DNA from: Bacteroidota bacterium | GTDB lineage: Bacteria; Bacteroidota; Bacteroidia; Cytophagales; Cyclobacteriaceae | NCBI GenBank assembly: GCA_023417065.1 | Contig: JAEZGH010000095.1 | Coordinates: forward strand, 40,047-104,046 | Length of the DNA stretch: 64,000 nt | Direction of reading: 5' to 3' | Shown here: positions 18,679 to 27,403 of the stretch, piece after piece | Numbering within the stretch: position 1 is the stretch's first letter | How the letters are laid out: the number at the start of each line of letters is the position of its first letter | Translations under genes and position numbers: made by a program | Notes under the pieces: model-generated | Told to the model about the DNA's origin: nothing | The model's database searches: none | What the model saw: the letters and a program-made list of their open reading frames with translations, nothing else

Positions 18679-19094
18679 TGGGCAGAGTTCTGGCAGTCGA
18701 TTATGGTAAAAAAAGAACCGGACTCGCGGTAACCGATCCGATGCGCATTATTGCAACGCCACTTGAAACCGTCTCGACCGACACCCTGCTTAATTATCTC
18801 AAGTCCTACCTCCAAAAAGAACCGGTTGATGAGTTTGTAGTAGGCATGCCCAAAACGCTTCGCAACGAAGACTCGGAAACGGCGCCCCTGGTACGCGCAT
18901 TTGTTGAAGAACTTAACAAAGCCTTCCCGGAAAAACCAGTGCACCTGGCAGACGAGCGGTTCACCAGCTCAATGGCTATGGATGCGATGATAGCCGGCGG
19001 AATGAAGAAAAAGGACCGCCAGGTTAAAGGGAACGTCGATAAAATCAGCGCTACCATCATTCTGCAGTCATTTCTGGACCGCAAGAATTTCTGA
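18678..19094 (+). CDS. ruvX: RuvX/YqgF Holliday-junction resolvase-like nuclease
   Basis: A 138-residue RNase H-fold protein with the YqgF pattern: VLAVDYGKKRTGLAVTD near the N-terminus, VVGMP in the middle, DERFTS and the final DKISATIILQSFLD. The conserved acidic residues Asp8, Glu/Asp in DERF and the late Asp are all present. YqgF acts in pre-16S rRNA 5' end processing in E. coli. It starts on the esterase stop (TAATGG) and is the normal family length. Confidence 0.95.
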   Translation: MGRVLAVDYGKKRTGLAVTDPMRIIATPLETVSTDTLLNYLKSYLQKEPVDEFVVGMPKTLRNEDSETAPLVRAFVEELNKAFPEKPVHLADERFTSSMAMDAMIAGGMKKKDRQVKGNVDKISATIILQSFLDRKNF

Positions 19095-19136
19095 GCCGTC
19101 GCGGCCCAACCTGAACTTCCGTAATTATTTAAGCGT

Positions 19137-19144
19137 TAAATTTG
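19137..19144 (+). promoter_or_regulatory. -7 element of def, very close to the start codon
   Basis: TAAATTTG fits TAnnTTTG and ends only four bases before the ATG at 19149. A start site 5-7 nt downstream would make the def message leaderless. No convincing -33 TTG is seen. Confidence 0.45.
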
Positions 19145-19148
19145 CACC

Positions 19149-19700
19149 ATGATTTATCCTATTGTCATGTATGGCGACCCGGTTTTGCGCCAAAAGGCTA
19201 AAGACATCGAGCCGGGAACGGACCTTACACAGTTAATCGAAGATATGTTCGAAACGATGCATGCAGCCAGCGGAATCGGTTTGGCCGCTCCGCAGATCGG
19301 CAAGAGCATCCGCCTTTTCGTGGTCGACGGAACGGTTCTCGAAGACGAGCCCGGCATGGAAGATTTCCGCCAGCCTTTTATCAACCCCGTAATGCTCGAA
19401 GAACTTGGTACTCCGTGGGACTTCGAAGAGGGCTGCCTCAGTATCCCCAACATCCGTGAAAAGGTGTCGCGCAAAGCAGAACTCAGGATCCGTTACTACG
19501 ACGCTAACTGGCAACTCAAGGAAGAAACATTCGACGGCATGAAGGCCCGGATCATTCAGCACGAGTACGACCACATCGAAGGAAAAATGTTCGTAGATTA
19601 CCTCACCCCGCTGAAGAAACGTTTGCTTAAAGGAAAACTCGCTGATATTTCAAAAGGAAAGGTCGATACCGAGTATCGCATCATTGCCCCCGGAAAATAG
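19149..19700 (+). CDS. def: Peptide deformylase
   Basis: A 183-residue metalloenzyme that removes the N-formyl group from nascent proteins. The three family motifs are intact: GIGLAAPQIG, EGCLSIP with the metal-binding Cys, and QHEYDHIEG with the two metal-binding His and the catalytic Glu. The acidic insertion between motifs one and two (DGTVLEDEPGMED) is seen in many Bacteroidota enzymes. It follows ruvX by 54 bp and has its own -7 element. Confidence 0.97.
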   Translation: MIYPIVMYGDPVLRQKAKDIEPGTDLTQLIEDMFETMHAASGIGLAAPQIGKSIRLFVVDGTVLEDEPGMEDFRQPFINPVMLEELGTPWDFEEGCLSIPNIREKVSRKAELRIRYYDANWQLKEETFDGMKARIIQHEYDHIEGKMFVDYLTPLKKRLLKGKLADISKGKVDTEYRIIAPGK

Positions 19701-19724
19701 GCGTCCCTCCCATTCCGTTAATCA

Positions 19725-20867
19725 ATGCATTTCACTTCGCGACTGCCCGACGTCGGTACAACGATTTTTACAGTCATGTCGCGACTGGCGGCTGAACACG
19801 ACGCCATAAACCTGTCACAGGGGTTCCCTGATTTTCCTATTGATTCACAACTGATCGACCTGGTTGGTCACGCCATGGCGCGGGATCTCAATCAATACGC
19901 TCCCATGCAGGGTGTACCCGAACTGCGAAGCCAAATCGCGCGATTGCTCGAAAAGCACTATGGTGTAGTCGCTGACCCTGAGTCGGAAGTCACCATTACG
20001 GCCGGAGCAACGGAAGCATTGTACAGCGTAATGGCGGCATTTGTCTCACCCGGCGATGAAGTCATCCTGTTTGATCCTGCATACGATTCATACTCACCGG
20101 CAGTGCGCCTCAATGGCGGAGTCCCCGTTCATATAAGTCTGCACTATCCCGACTTCAAAATTGACTGGAGCGAAGTCGGGCGCAGTGTTACCAAAAGAAC
20201 CCGCATGATCGTGGTCAACACACCGCACAACCCCCTGGGTACTGTACTTGGTGCATCAGACATGCAGGAACTGGAGCGCATCGCAGAACACCACAACCTT
20301 ATTGTGCTGAGTGACGAGGTGTATGATCGACTCGTGTACGACAACCATCAGCACCAAAGTGTACTGCGATTCCCCGGGCTTCGCTCGCGAAGTTGTGCCT
20401 GCTTTTCCTTTGGCAAGACGCTTCACGCAACGGGCTGGAAAGTCGGCTACGTAGTAGCGCCTGCGAGCCTTACTGCAGAAATACGAAAGACTCATCAATA
20501 CATCACCTTTAGCGTTAATACGCCCGTTCAGCATGCGCTGGCCAACTACCTTGGCGCGGGCGACAAACTGGACGGGATTCCCGACTTCTACCAGCACAAG
20601 CGCGACCTTTTCCTCGAACAAATAAAGGGTTCCTCCTTCGAACCATTGCCCTGCAAAGGGTCGTATTTCCAACTCCTTTCCTATCGCCATATTTCGCAAA
20701 AACCGGATGAAGAGATGGCTGTTGATCTCACACGCCTGCACAAGGTCGCAGCTATTCCCATATCCGTTTTTTATCGGGATAAAACCGATGCGCGGATCTT
20801 GCGCTTCTGTTTCGCCAAAAAGGATGAGACACTGGCTCGCGCGGGTGAAATCCTTCGAAAGATCTGA
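19725..20867 (+). CDS. Methionine aminotransferase (YbdL type, PLP-dependent)
   Basis: A 380-residue class I/II aminotransferase. The N-terminal signature NLSQGFPDFPID and QYAPMQGVPELR belong to the YbdL/kynurenine aminotransferase group. PLP contacts are TAGATEALYS, NTPHNPLGT, SDEVYDRLVY and the Schiff-base Lys in SFGKTLHATGWKVGY. It probably transaminates methionine or aromatic amino acids and may complete methionine salvage. The downstream omega-amidase-like gene at 22259 would remove the resulting keto-acid amide, a pairing known from the glutamine transaminase-omega-amidase route. It is 24 bp after def. Confidence 0.9.
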   Translation: MHFTSRLPDVGTTIFTVMSRLAAEHDAINLSQGFPDFPIDSQLIDLVGHAMARDLNQYAPMQGVPELRSQIARLLEKHYGVVADPESEVTITAGATEALYSVMAAFVSPGDEVILFDPAYDSYSPAVRLNGGVPVHISLHYPDFKIDWSEVGRSVTKRTRMIVVNTPHNPLGTVLGASDMQELERIAEHHNLIVLSDEVYDRLVYDNHQHQSVLRFPGLRSRSCACFSFGKTLHATGWKVGYVVAPASLTAEIRKTHQYITFSVNTPVQHALANYLGAGDKLDGIPDFYQHKRDLFLEQIKGSSFEPLPCKGSYFQLLSYRHISQKPDEEMAVDLTRLHKVAAIPISVFYRDKTDARILRFCFAKKDETLARAGEILRKI

Positions 20868-20909
20868 CACCCGAAAATATTTGCCTCCCTCACGCCGTCT
20901 ACGCATTCA

Positions 20910-22046
20910 ATGGCCCGAAGATTTATCACACGATTCCTGAAACGCATGCTTATCGGATTTCTGATTTTTATATTTATCACTAGTGCGGCTGTATGGATAT
21001 TCCTGCAACAGCCAAAATTCGGGAAGTATCCTTCCGGCAGCCGCCTTGAGAGGATAGAGAAGTCACCCAATTACGACGATGGCAAATTCCGCAATCTCAG
21101 TCCTACTCCAGACCTGACCGAAGGAAGCTCCTATTTTTCCGTGATGAAAGAGTTCCTGTTCTCCGACAGGCCCCGACGCATTCCCACGGATTCAATACCC
21201 ACGACTAAGACAAACCTGCACACCCTGAATCCGGACGAAAATGTATTGGTGTGGTTTGGACATTCATCGTACTTCCTTCAGGTTGACGGCAAACGTTTTC
21301 TCGTTGATCCTGTATTCAGTGGTGCCGCGTCGCCCATTGCGGCCACAACAAGAAGCTTTCCAGGTACAGATGTATACGGCGCGGAAGACATTCCTTCCAT
21401 CGACTACCTGCTCATCACGCATGATCACTGGGATCACCTCGACTACAAGACTATTTTGGCCCTGCGCCCGCGTGTCGGAAAAGTGATATGCGGACTTGGC
21501 GTAGGGGAGCACCTTGAGTACTGGGGATATGATCCGGGACGCATTGTGGAACTTGACTGGAACGAGTCAGCGGATCTGATCGCGGGCTTTGAGATCCACG
21601 CCCGGCCCGCCCGCCACTTTTCAGGCAGAGGCCTTCGCCGTAATCGCTCGCTGTGGGTCTCTTTTGTGTTGATCACCCCGACGGCGAAACTCTATCTGGG
21701 TGGCGACAGCGGCTTCGATAAGCATTTCCGCAAAATAGGCGACGAGTTCGGTCCATTGGACCTTGCCATACTTGAAAACGGCCAGTACGATAAAAACTGG
21801 AAATACATTCACCTCCTGCCGGAGGAGGTCGTTCAGGCATCGATGGACCTTCGTGCCAAACGTCTCCTGGCCGTCCACTCTTCGAAATTTGCCCTCGGCA
21901 ACCATGCATGGGATGACCCACTGCTCCGCGTCTCCAAACTTGCCGGTGAGAGAAACGTGCACCTGATTACGCCGATGATCGGCCAACCGGTGAACCTGCG
22001 CGACTCCACTGCTCAGTTTTCAGAATGGTGGCGGGGCATTAATTAA
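20910..22046 (+). CDS. Metallo-beta-lactamase-fold hydrolase, membrane-anchored
   Basis: A 378-residue protein. Residues about 12-33 form a hydrophobic N-terminal anchor after a basic start, then comes an MBL domain of the UlaG/NAPE-PLD-like group: VWFGHSSYFLQV, DPVFS and the metal motif THDHWDHLD, followed by GLGVGEHLEYWG, HFSGRG and GGDSGFDKHF. Related enzymes cleave phosphodiesters or lactones. The substrate is unknown. The protein probably faces the periplasm. Confidence 0.85.
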   Translation: MARRFITRFLKRMLIGFLIFIFITSAAVWIFLQQPKFGKYPSGSRLERIEKSPNYDDGKFRNLSPTPDLTEGSSYFSVMKEFLFSDRPRRIPTDSIPTTKTNLHTLNPDENVLVWFGHSSYFLQVDGKRFLVDPVFSGAASPIAATTRSFPGTDVYGAEDIPSIDYLLITHDHWDHLDYKTILALRPRVGKVICGLGVGEHLEYWGYDPGRIVELDWNESADLIAGFEIHARPARHFSGRGLRRNRSLWVSFVLITPTAKLYLGGDSGFDKHFRKIGDEFGPLDLAILENGQYDKNWKYIHLLPEEVVQASMDLRAKRLLAVHSSKFALGNHAWDDPLLRVSKLAGERNVHLITPMIGQPVNLRDSTAQFSEWWRGIN

Positions 22047-22258
22047 CCTGATCCGGCACCATTTTCAGCCGATACCAGTTCTGTAACAGAGATGCAGACC
22101 GTTTGAACAAAAAGCATTTGCAAAATCCTCGTTCGGGGTTTTGATCACGCTGACAGCTAGCGAATTGCGTGTCGACTTTCAGGGGGGCACATTACCTGGA
22201 AAAAGACCTTCAATATTCACCTGCTTTTGTTTTCTTTGCGGTCCGGAACAATCCCACT

Positions 22259-23074
22259 ATGCAGGACCTAAAAATCACTCTTATTCAATCAGACCTTCAT
22301 TGGGAGGACATTGATGCCAATTTGTCCATGTTTGAAGAAAAGATCTGGCAGATCAACCGCTCAACCGACGTGATCATCCTCCCGGAGATGTTTACAACCG
22401 GGTTCACGATGGCGGCATCGAAGCTTGCAGAACACATGAACATGAGAACGTTCAAGTGGATGAAGCAAATGGCTGATCAAACCGGAGCGCTGATTTTAGG
22501 CAGCTATATTGTTCGGGTACACGACAAATATTTCAATCGCCTGCTTTGGATGGAGCCCGGCGGAAATTACAAGACTTACGATAAGAGGCACCTTTTCCGG
22601 ATGGCGAATGAACATAAGACGTATTCACCCGGTGAAAGCCTGCTGATCGCAACCTGGAAAGGCTGGCGGATCTGCCCGCTGATCTGTTACGACCTCCGCT
22701 TCCCCGTCTGGACGCGGAACCGCTGGGATAAGGATGCCGATTCCCTCGCCTACGACGTGGCCATCTATGTGGCAAACTGGCCCACCGCGCGAATTGACGC
22801 CTGGGATACGCTGCTGCGTGCCCGCGCCATTGAAAATATCAGCTATGTGGTCGGCGTAAACCGCATCGGCCAGGACGGCGCCGGTGTCGAGCATAACGGG
22901 CGGTCTGCAATCATCAGCCCGAAAGGCGAAGCAATATTCACCAACGAAGGAGCAGAAATCATCCACACCGTAGAGCTGAATGCCAATTCTCTGCACGCAT
23001 TCCGCCACCGGTTCCCGGCCTACCAGGATGCTGACGACTTCAGCCTCGAATTCGAGTTCGAAGAGGATCTTTAG
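22259..23074 (+). CDS. Nitrilase-family amidohydrolase, YafV/omega-amidase-like
   Basis: A 271-residue carbon-nitrogen hydrolase with the catalytic triad Glu (ILPEMFTTGF), Lys (YDKRHLFRM) and Cys (LICYDLRFPVW). The sequence after the cysteine and the overall length fit the YafV/Nit2 group, which hydrolyses alpha-ketoglutaramate and alpha-ketosuccinamate. I start it at ATG 22259, which places the family's N-terminal strand (LKITLIQSDLHWED) right after Met. The frame also reaches an ATG at 22169, but those 30 residues are not family-like. The gap from the MBL gene, 212 bp, holds no ORF. Confidence 0.88.
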   Translation: MQDLKITLIQSDLHWEDIDANLSMFEEKIWQINRSTDVIILPEMFTTGFTMAASKLAEHMNMRTFKWMKQMADQTGALILGSYIVRVHDKYFNRLLWMEPGGNYKTYDKRHLFRMANEHKTYSPGESLLIATWKGWRICPLICYDLRFPVWTRNRWDKDADSLAYDVAIYVANWPTARIDAWDTLLRARAIENISYVVGVNRIGQDGAGVEHNGRSAIISPKGEAIFTNEGAEIIHTVELNANSLHAFRHRFPAYQDADDFSLEFEFEEDL

Positions 23075-23109
23075 CCCGCAAACAGTTCATACGAAATTAG
23101 GTCAACCAC

Positions 23110-23139
23110 TTGAATCCTGTAAAAGGTCTTTTACTTTTG
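23110..23139 (+). promoter_or_regulatory. Promoter of purH
   Basis: TTG (23110-23112), 19 bp, TACTTTTG (23132-23139): full consensus. The TTG that could be read as an earlier start codon at 23110 is this -33 element. Confidence 0.7.
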
Positions 23140-23166
23140 CAGCTTCAATCTAAACCCTTGATCCTA

Positions 23167-24693
23167 ATGTCGTCACGCAAAATCTCCCGAGCCCTCATCA
23201 GCGTCTTTTACAAAGACAACCTCGAACCAATAATTCACGAACTGGGCAAAAACGGGGTGGAGTTTGTATCGACGGGCGGCACCCAGGAATTCATCGAGAA
23301 ACTTGGCTATAAGGTCACTCCCGTGGAGGAACTGACGGGCTACCCCTCAATATTCGGTGGAAGGGTGAAGACGCTTCATCCCGCTGTCTTCGGTGGCATT
23401 CTTTTCCGCAGAGATGAACCATCAGACCTCAAACAGGCAGAAGAATTCAAAATTGCGCCAATTGACCTGGTTATCGTAGACCTTTATCCGTTCGAAGAAA
23501 CCGTCGCAAAAGGCGGATCTGAAAGCGAGGTAATCGAAAAGATTGACATCGGCGGAATCTCCCTTATCCGGGGTGCTGCGAAGAACTTCAACGACGTTGT
23601 TATCGTCTCTTCGCGCAGCCAGTATACGGAGTTCACAGATTTGCTAAAGCAGAAAGGTGGTTCGACCGACCTCGAAGACCGCAAGCATTTTGCAGCTCTG
23701 GCATTCGAGGTTACCTCTCATTATGACGCCGCCATTTTCCAGTACTTCAACTCGGGATATCAGCTTCCTGTGTTTAAAGCCTCCTTCCAGAATGGACGGG
23801 TGCTGCGGTACGGTGAGAACCCGCATCAGAAAGGAACGTATTTCGGAGACCTCGACGGCCTCTTCGATCAACTAAACGGCAAGGAGCTTTCCTACAATAA
23901 TCTCGTCGACGTCGACGCGGCTGTCAACCTCATACAGGAATTTGACGGACAGACTGCTTTCGTGATAATTAAGCATACCAATGCATGTGGCGTGGCCACG
24001 GCAGCTACCGTGCGCGAAGCCTACCTCAAAGCCTTTGCCGCCGACACTATTTCTGCTTTCGGAGGGGTACTGGCAACCAACCAAACGGTCGATCTTGCCG
24101 CGGCTGAAGAATTGAACAAGCTCTTCTTTGAAATACTCATCGCACCTTCGTTCGATGAAGACGCCCTCGCGCTGCTGCGTTCGAAAAAGAACCGCATGAT
24201 TCTCCTGCAAAAGAGACCGCTCACGGCCAGGAAGCAATTCAAGAGTATCCTCGACGGAGTTATTGAACAGGATGCCGACCTTCATACCGACCGCCGTGAA
24301 GACCTGAAGGTCGTAACGAAGCGGAACCCTTCCGAACAGGAGATCGATGCGCTGCTCTTTGCAAGCAAAATCTGTAAGCATACCAAGTCCAATACAATCG
24401 TACTTGCCAACGACGGTCAATTGATTGCCAGTGGTGTTGGCCAGACCTCGCGCGTCGATGCCCTCAAACAAGCTATAGAAAAAGCTGCAGCTTTTGGCTT
24501 TACCTTACAGGGGGCAGTAATGGCTTCTGATGCATTCTTTCCCTTTCCAGATTGCGTCGAGATTGCCGATAAGCATGGTATCAGGGCTGTGATTCAGCCT
24601 GGTGGTTCGGTGAAAGATCAGGATTCAATCAACTACTGTGATGAACACGATATGGCAATGGTGTTCACCGGTATTCGTCACTTCAAGCACTGA
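23167..24693 (+). CDS. purH: Bifunctional AICAR formyltransferase/IMP cyclohydrolase
   Basis: A 508-residue enzyme for the last two steps of IMP synthesis. The N-terminal IMP cyclohydrolase domain (about 1-195) starts with RKISRALISVFYKDN and includes STGGTQEFIE and GGRVKTLHP. The C-terminal AICAR transformylase has the catalytic KHTNACGVATA and DAFFPFPDCVE. The start at ATG 23167 is fixed by the promoter 28 bp upstream and by family alignment. It makes IMP, the substrate of GuaB encoded at the left of the window. The 258-bp gap downstream belongs to the mreB regulatory region. Confidence 0.97.
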   Translation: MSSRKISRALISVFYKDNLEPIIHELGKNGVEFVSTGGTQEFIEKLGYKVTPVEELTGYPSIFGGRVKTLHPAVFGGILFRRDEPSDLKQAEEFKIAPIDLVIVDLYPFEETVAKGGSESEVIEKIDIGGISLIRGAAKNFNDVVIVSSRSQYTEFTDLLKQKGGSTDLEDRKHFAALAFEVTSHYDAAIFQYFNSGYQLPVFKASFQNGRVLRYGENPHQKGTYFGDLDGLFDQLNGKELSYNNLVDVDAAVNLIQEFDGQTAFVIIKHTNACGVATAATVREAYLKAFAADTISAFGGVLATNQTVDLAAAEELNKLFFEILIAPSFDEDALALLRSKKNRMILLQKRPLTARKQFKSILDGVIEQDADLHTDRREDLKVVTKRNPSEQEIDALLFASKICKHTKSNTIVLANDGQLIASGVGQTSRVDALKQAIEKAAAFGFTLQGAVMASDAFFPFPDCVEIADKHGIRAVIQPGGSVKDQDSINYCDEHDMAMVFTGIRHFKH

Positions 24694-24951
24694 TAGTCTG
24701 CGACGCCAGAGGCCGGGAAATTTTTTGCTGGCGCTGCATACATAGTGTTTGACAGGTTGTCAACAATTGCTTTTGATTATTAAAGGATGATGAAAAATGT
24801 TACTTCGGCGGGATAAGCCACTCGTCGCGATTCGGCAATGCGATGCGTTAAAAAACCTACATTTTTCATTAATTTGGTAAATTAAATGCAATTTTGCCGG
24901 AGTTAACTCCCGACTTTAGCTTTTTAAAAACCCTTTTTTGTTTAATACCAA
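24694..24951. promoter_or_regulatory. mreB upstream region with two small palindromes
   Basis: No ORF. AT-rich leader of the shape operon. It holds TTGACA-GGT-TGTCAA in its first part and a perfect 12-bp palindrome GGAGTTAACTCC at 24899-24910, about 40 bp before the mreB start. The sequence CAATTTTG at 24889-24896 resembles a -7 element with one mismatch. I cannot place the promoter with certainty. Confidence 0.35.
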
Positions 24952-25977
24952 ATGGCATTTTTTGATTTTTTTACCAGTGACATCGCGATTGACCTGGGTA
25001 CTGCTAACACGCTGATTATTTACAAAGACAAGATCGTGGTGGATGAGCCATCCATCATCGCTATTGACAAGCAGCAAAACAAGGTGCTCGCTATTGGCAG
25101 GGAGGCCATGCAGATGCATGAGAAAACTCACGAATACATCAAGACTATCCGACCGCTTAAGGAAGGCGTGATCGCCGACTTCCAGGCAGCCGAGATGATG
25201 ATCCGCGGCCTTATCAAAATGATCGACACCGGGAAACGGCTGTTCCCACCGTCATACAGGATGGTGATCTGTATTCCTTCAGGAATTACCGAAGTTGAAA
25301 AACGCGCGGTTCGCGATTCAGCCGAGCACGCCGGTGCCAAGGAAGTCTACATGGTGTATGAACCCATCGCCGCCGCCATCGGAACTGGTATTGATATCGA
25401 TCAGCCCATTGGTAACATGATCGTCGACATCGGTGGTGGTACTACCGATATCGCCGTGATCGCGCTCTCAGGAATTGTTTGTGACCAGTCGATCCGCGTC
25501 GCCGGAGATACCTTCAACAGAGATATTCTTGACTACATGCGCCGTCAGCATAACCTGCTCATCGGAGAACGCTCCGCTGAGAAGGTGAAGATCGAAGTCG
25601 GCTCGGCACTCACCGAACTCGACGACGGACCAGAAGATTACGAGATCCGCGGCCGCGATCTGATGACCGGAATTCCCAAGACAATCAAAATATCCTACTC
25701 CGAAGTAGCGTTCGCACTGGACAAATCAGTATCCAAGCTCGAAGAAGCGGTACTGAAAGCACTCGAAACGTCACCTCCGGAGCTATCCGCAGATATTTAC
25801 GAACGAGGAATTTATCTCACTGGTGGCGGTGCATTGCTCCGCGGCCTTGATAAACGCCTTGCACTGAAAACGAAGTTACCTATACACGTCGCCGACGATC
25901 CCCTGCGTGCCGTCGTTCGTGGAACAGGACAAACCCTTAAGAACTTATCTCAATTCCGTGCAGTGTTGATGTCGTAA
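24952..25977 (+). CDS. mreB: Rod shape-determining actin homologue MreB
   Basis: A 341-residue bacterial actin. The nucleotide-binding motifs are the phosphate-1 loop IAIDLGTANT, the connecting EPIAAAIGTGID, phosphate-2 loop DIGGGTTDIAVI and the adenosine motif YLTGGGALLRGLDKRL. The N-terminal FFDFFTSD is likely the membrane-binding amphipathic start. It polymerises on the inner membrane and guides the elongasome. It is first in a five-gene operon with mreC, mreD, the PBP2 gene and rodA, in the standard order. Confidence 0.98.
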   Translation: MAFFDFFTSDIAIDLGTANTLIIYKDKIVVDEPSIIAIDKQQNKVLAIGREAMQMHEKTHEYIKTIRPLKEGVIADFQAAEMMIRGLIKMIDTGKRLFPPSYRMVICIPSGITEVEKRAVRDSAEHAGAKEVYMVYEPIAAAIGTGIDIDQPIGNMIVDIGGGTTDIAVIALSGIVCDQSIRVAGDTFNRDILDYMRRQHNLLIGERSAEKVKIEVGSALTELDDGPEDYEIRGRDLMTGIPKTIKISYSEVAFALDKSVSKLEEAVLKALETSPPELSADIYERGIYLTGGGALLRGLDKRLALKTKLPIHVADDPLRAVVRGTGQTLKNLSQFRAVLMS

Positions 25978-25984
25978 ATACGAA

Positions 25985-26821
25985 ATGGAGAGGCTGTTTT
26001 TATTCGTATATCAGTATAGAGCCTTCTTTACTTTCGTCGTTCTGGAGGTATTTTGCTTCTGGTTGATCGTTCAGAATAACCATTATCAGGGAGCAAAATT
26101 CTTCAATTCATCGAACACTGTTGTCGCTTCCCTGAATAACTTCTCCCAGAGCATCCGGGATTATTTCCTGCTTAGTGATGTCAACCGGACGCTGGCGGAA
26201 GAAAATGCTGAACTCCGCCGAATCGTGGAACAGCAAAAGTATGTGATGGAAAGGAATCACCAGCTTGCCAGCTACGATTCAGCGTTTGCAACACGCTATG
26301 ATTTCATCAGTGCCAAAGTAGTTAACAACCAACTCGACCGCGTGAAGAACTTCATCACCATCAATAAAGGAAAGGATGATGGCGTCGAGCCCGGAATGGC
26401 AGTTATCAGCCCACTCGGCGCGGTCGGAAAAGTTAAGACAGTCTCCGGCAGATTTGCAGTGGTGACCTCAATCCTGCATATCGATTACATGATCTCGGCA
26501 ATGTTGAAGAAAAGTGGTCACTTCGGTTCAGTTCAATGGAATGGTCGCGATCCCGGATTTACGAATCTGAATTTCATCCCTCGCCACGTGAAACTCGCAG
26601 TTGGTGATACGGTGGTGACCAGCGGTTTCAACGCCGTGTTCCCTGAAGGCATTATGATCGGAACGGTCTCAGCCATCGATCTGAGTCCGGAGTCCCTGAC
26701 GTATAACATAACCGTTGCACTGTCGCAGGATTTCCGAAAGCTGTCATATGTGTCGGTCGTGAGAAGTGCCTTGAAAGAAGAACAGGACGAGGTCGAAAAA
26801 CTTGTGGACGAGAAAAAATGA
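25985..26821 (+). CDS. mreC: Rod shape-determining protein MreC
   Basis: A 278-residue protein with one N-terminal membrane segment (about 11-31), a coiled-coil (about 65-95, EENAELRRIVEQQ) and two beta-barrel domains beginning near AKVVNNQLDR, with the family motif NKGKDDGVEPGMAV and later TSGFNAVFPEGI. It is the periplasmic scaffold linking MreB, MreD and PBP2. Its last codons overlap mreD (ATGA), so the two are translated together. Confidence 0.95.
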   Translation: MERLFLFVYQYRAFFTFVVLEVFCFWLIVQNNHYQGAKFFNSSNTVVASLNNFSQSIRDYFLLSDVNRTLAEENAELRRIVEQQKYVMERNHQLASYDSAFATRYDFISAKVVNNQLDRVKNFITINKGKDDGVEPGMAVISPLGAVGKVKTVSGRFAVVTSILHIDYMISAMLKKSGHFGSVQWNGRDPGFTNLNFIPRHVKLAVGDTVVTSGFNAVFPEGIMIGTVSAIDLSPESLTYNITVALSQDFRKLSYVSVVRSALKEEQDEVEKLVDEKK

Positions 26822-27330
26822 CGAGGGTAACGATTCAACAGGTGATTTTATTTTTCGTCTACCTGCTCTATCAGGTGATGATTCTGCAGAACGTGGTTCT
26901 GGGGCATACCGCCTTCTGTTTCCTGTATGTATTATACCTCCTCATCCTTCCCGTCGAAACCAATCCACTGGCGTTGATGGGAGTCGGATTTCTCCTCGGC
27001 TTCGCCGTCGACTTGTTCTATGAAAGTATTGGCCTTCACGCCTTCGCGTCGGTCCTGATAATGTACCTCCGAAATTACTGGCTCAACTCCCTCACTCCGC
27101 AGGGTGGCTACGACAGTAGTTCCGTGCCGACAATGGCGATGAATGGCATCCAATGGTTTGTCGTTTACGCAATGCCCCTAGTGTTCATTCACCATGCAGT
27201 GCTTTTTTTCATGGAGGCCGGAGGCTTCCATATGTTTTGGTTTACACTGTGGAAAGTGATAACAAGCACTTTATTTACGACAGCTGTAATTTTGCTTGCG
27301 CAATTACTGTTTCCCGGGAGGAGACGTTAG
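26818..27330 (+). CDS. mreD: Rod shape-determining protein MreD
   Basis: A 170-residue integral membrane protein with about five to six hydrophobic segments and few charged residues. Family recognition is by position between mreC and PBP2, by size, and by the motif FLLGFAVDLFYESIGLHAFASV. It bridges MreC and the cell-wall synthesis enzymes. Starts inside the mreC stop. Confidence 0.92.
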   Translation: MTRVTIQQVILFFVYLLYQVMILQNVVLGHTAFCFLYVLYLLILPVETNPLALMGVGFLLGFAVDLFYESIGLHAFASVLIMYLRNYWLNSLTPQGGYDSSSVPTMAMNGIQWFVVYAMPLVFIHHAVLFFMEAGGFHMFWFTLWKVITSTLFTTAVILLAQLLFPGRRR

Positions 27331-27403
27331 AGAACTTTGTTAGCTTCCCATGATGTTATGGGAAGAGATCGCCTGATTCACTGCAGTTAAATTTCCGTTC
27401 AAC

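Noticed and set aside
23110..23166. Longer N-terminus of PurH from TTG 23110
   Set aside because: That TTG is the -33 promoter element; the family N-terminus begins at 23167.
24713..24763. CGCCAG and CTGGCG arms after purH as a terminator
   Set aside because: The loop is long and the T-run lies inside it instead of after the stem.
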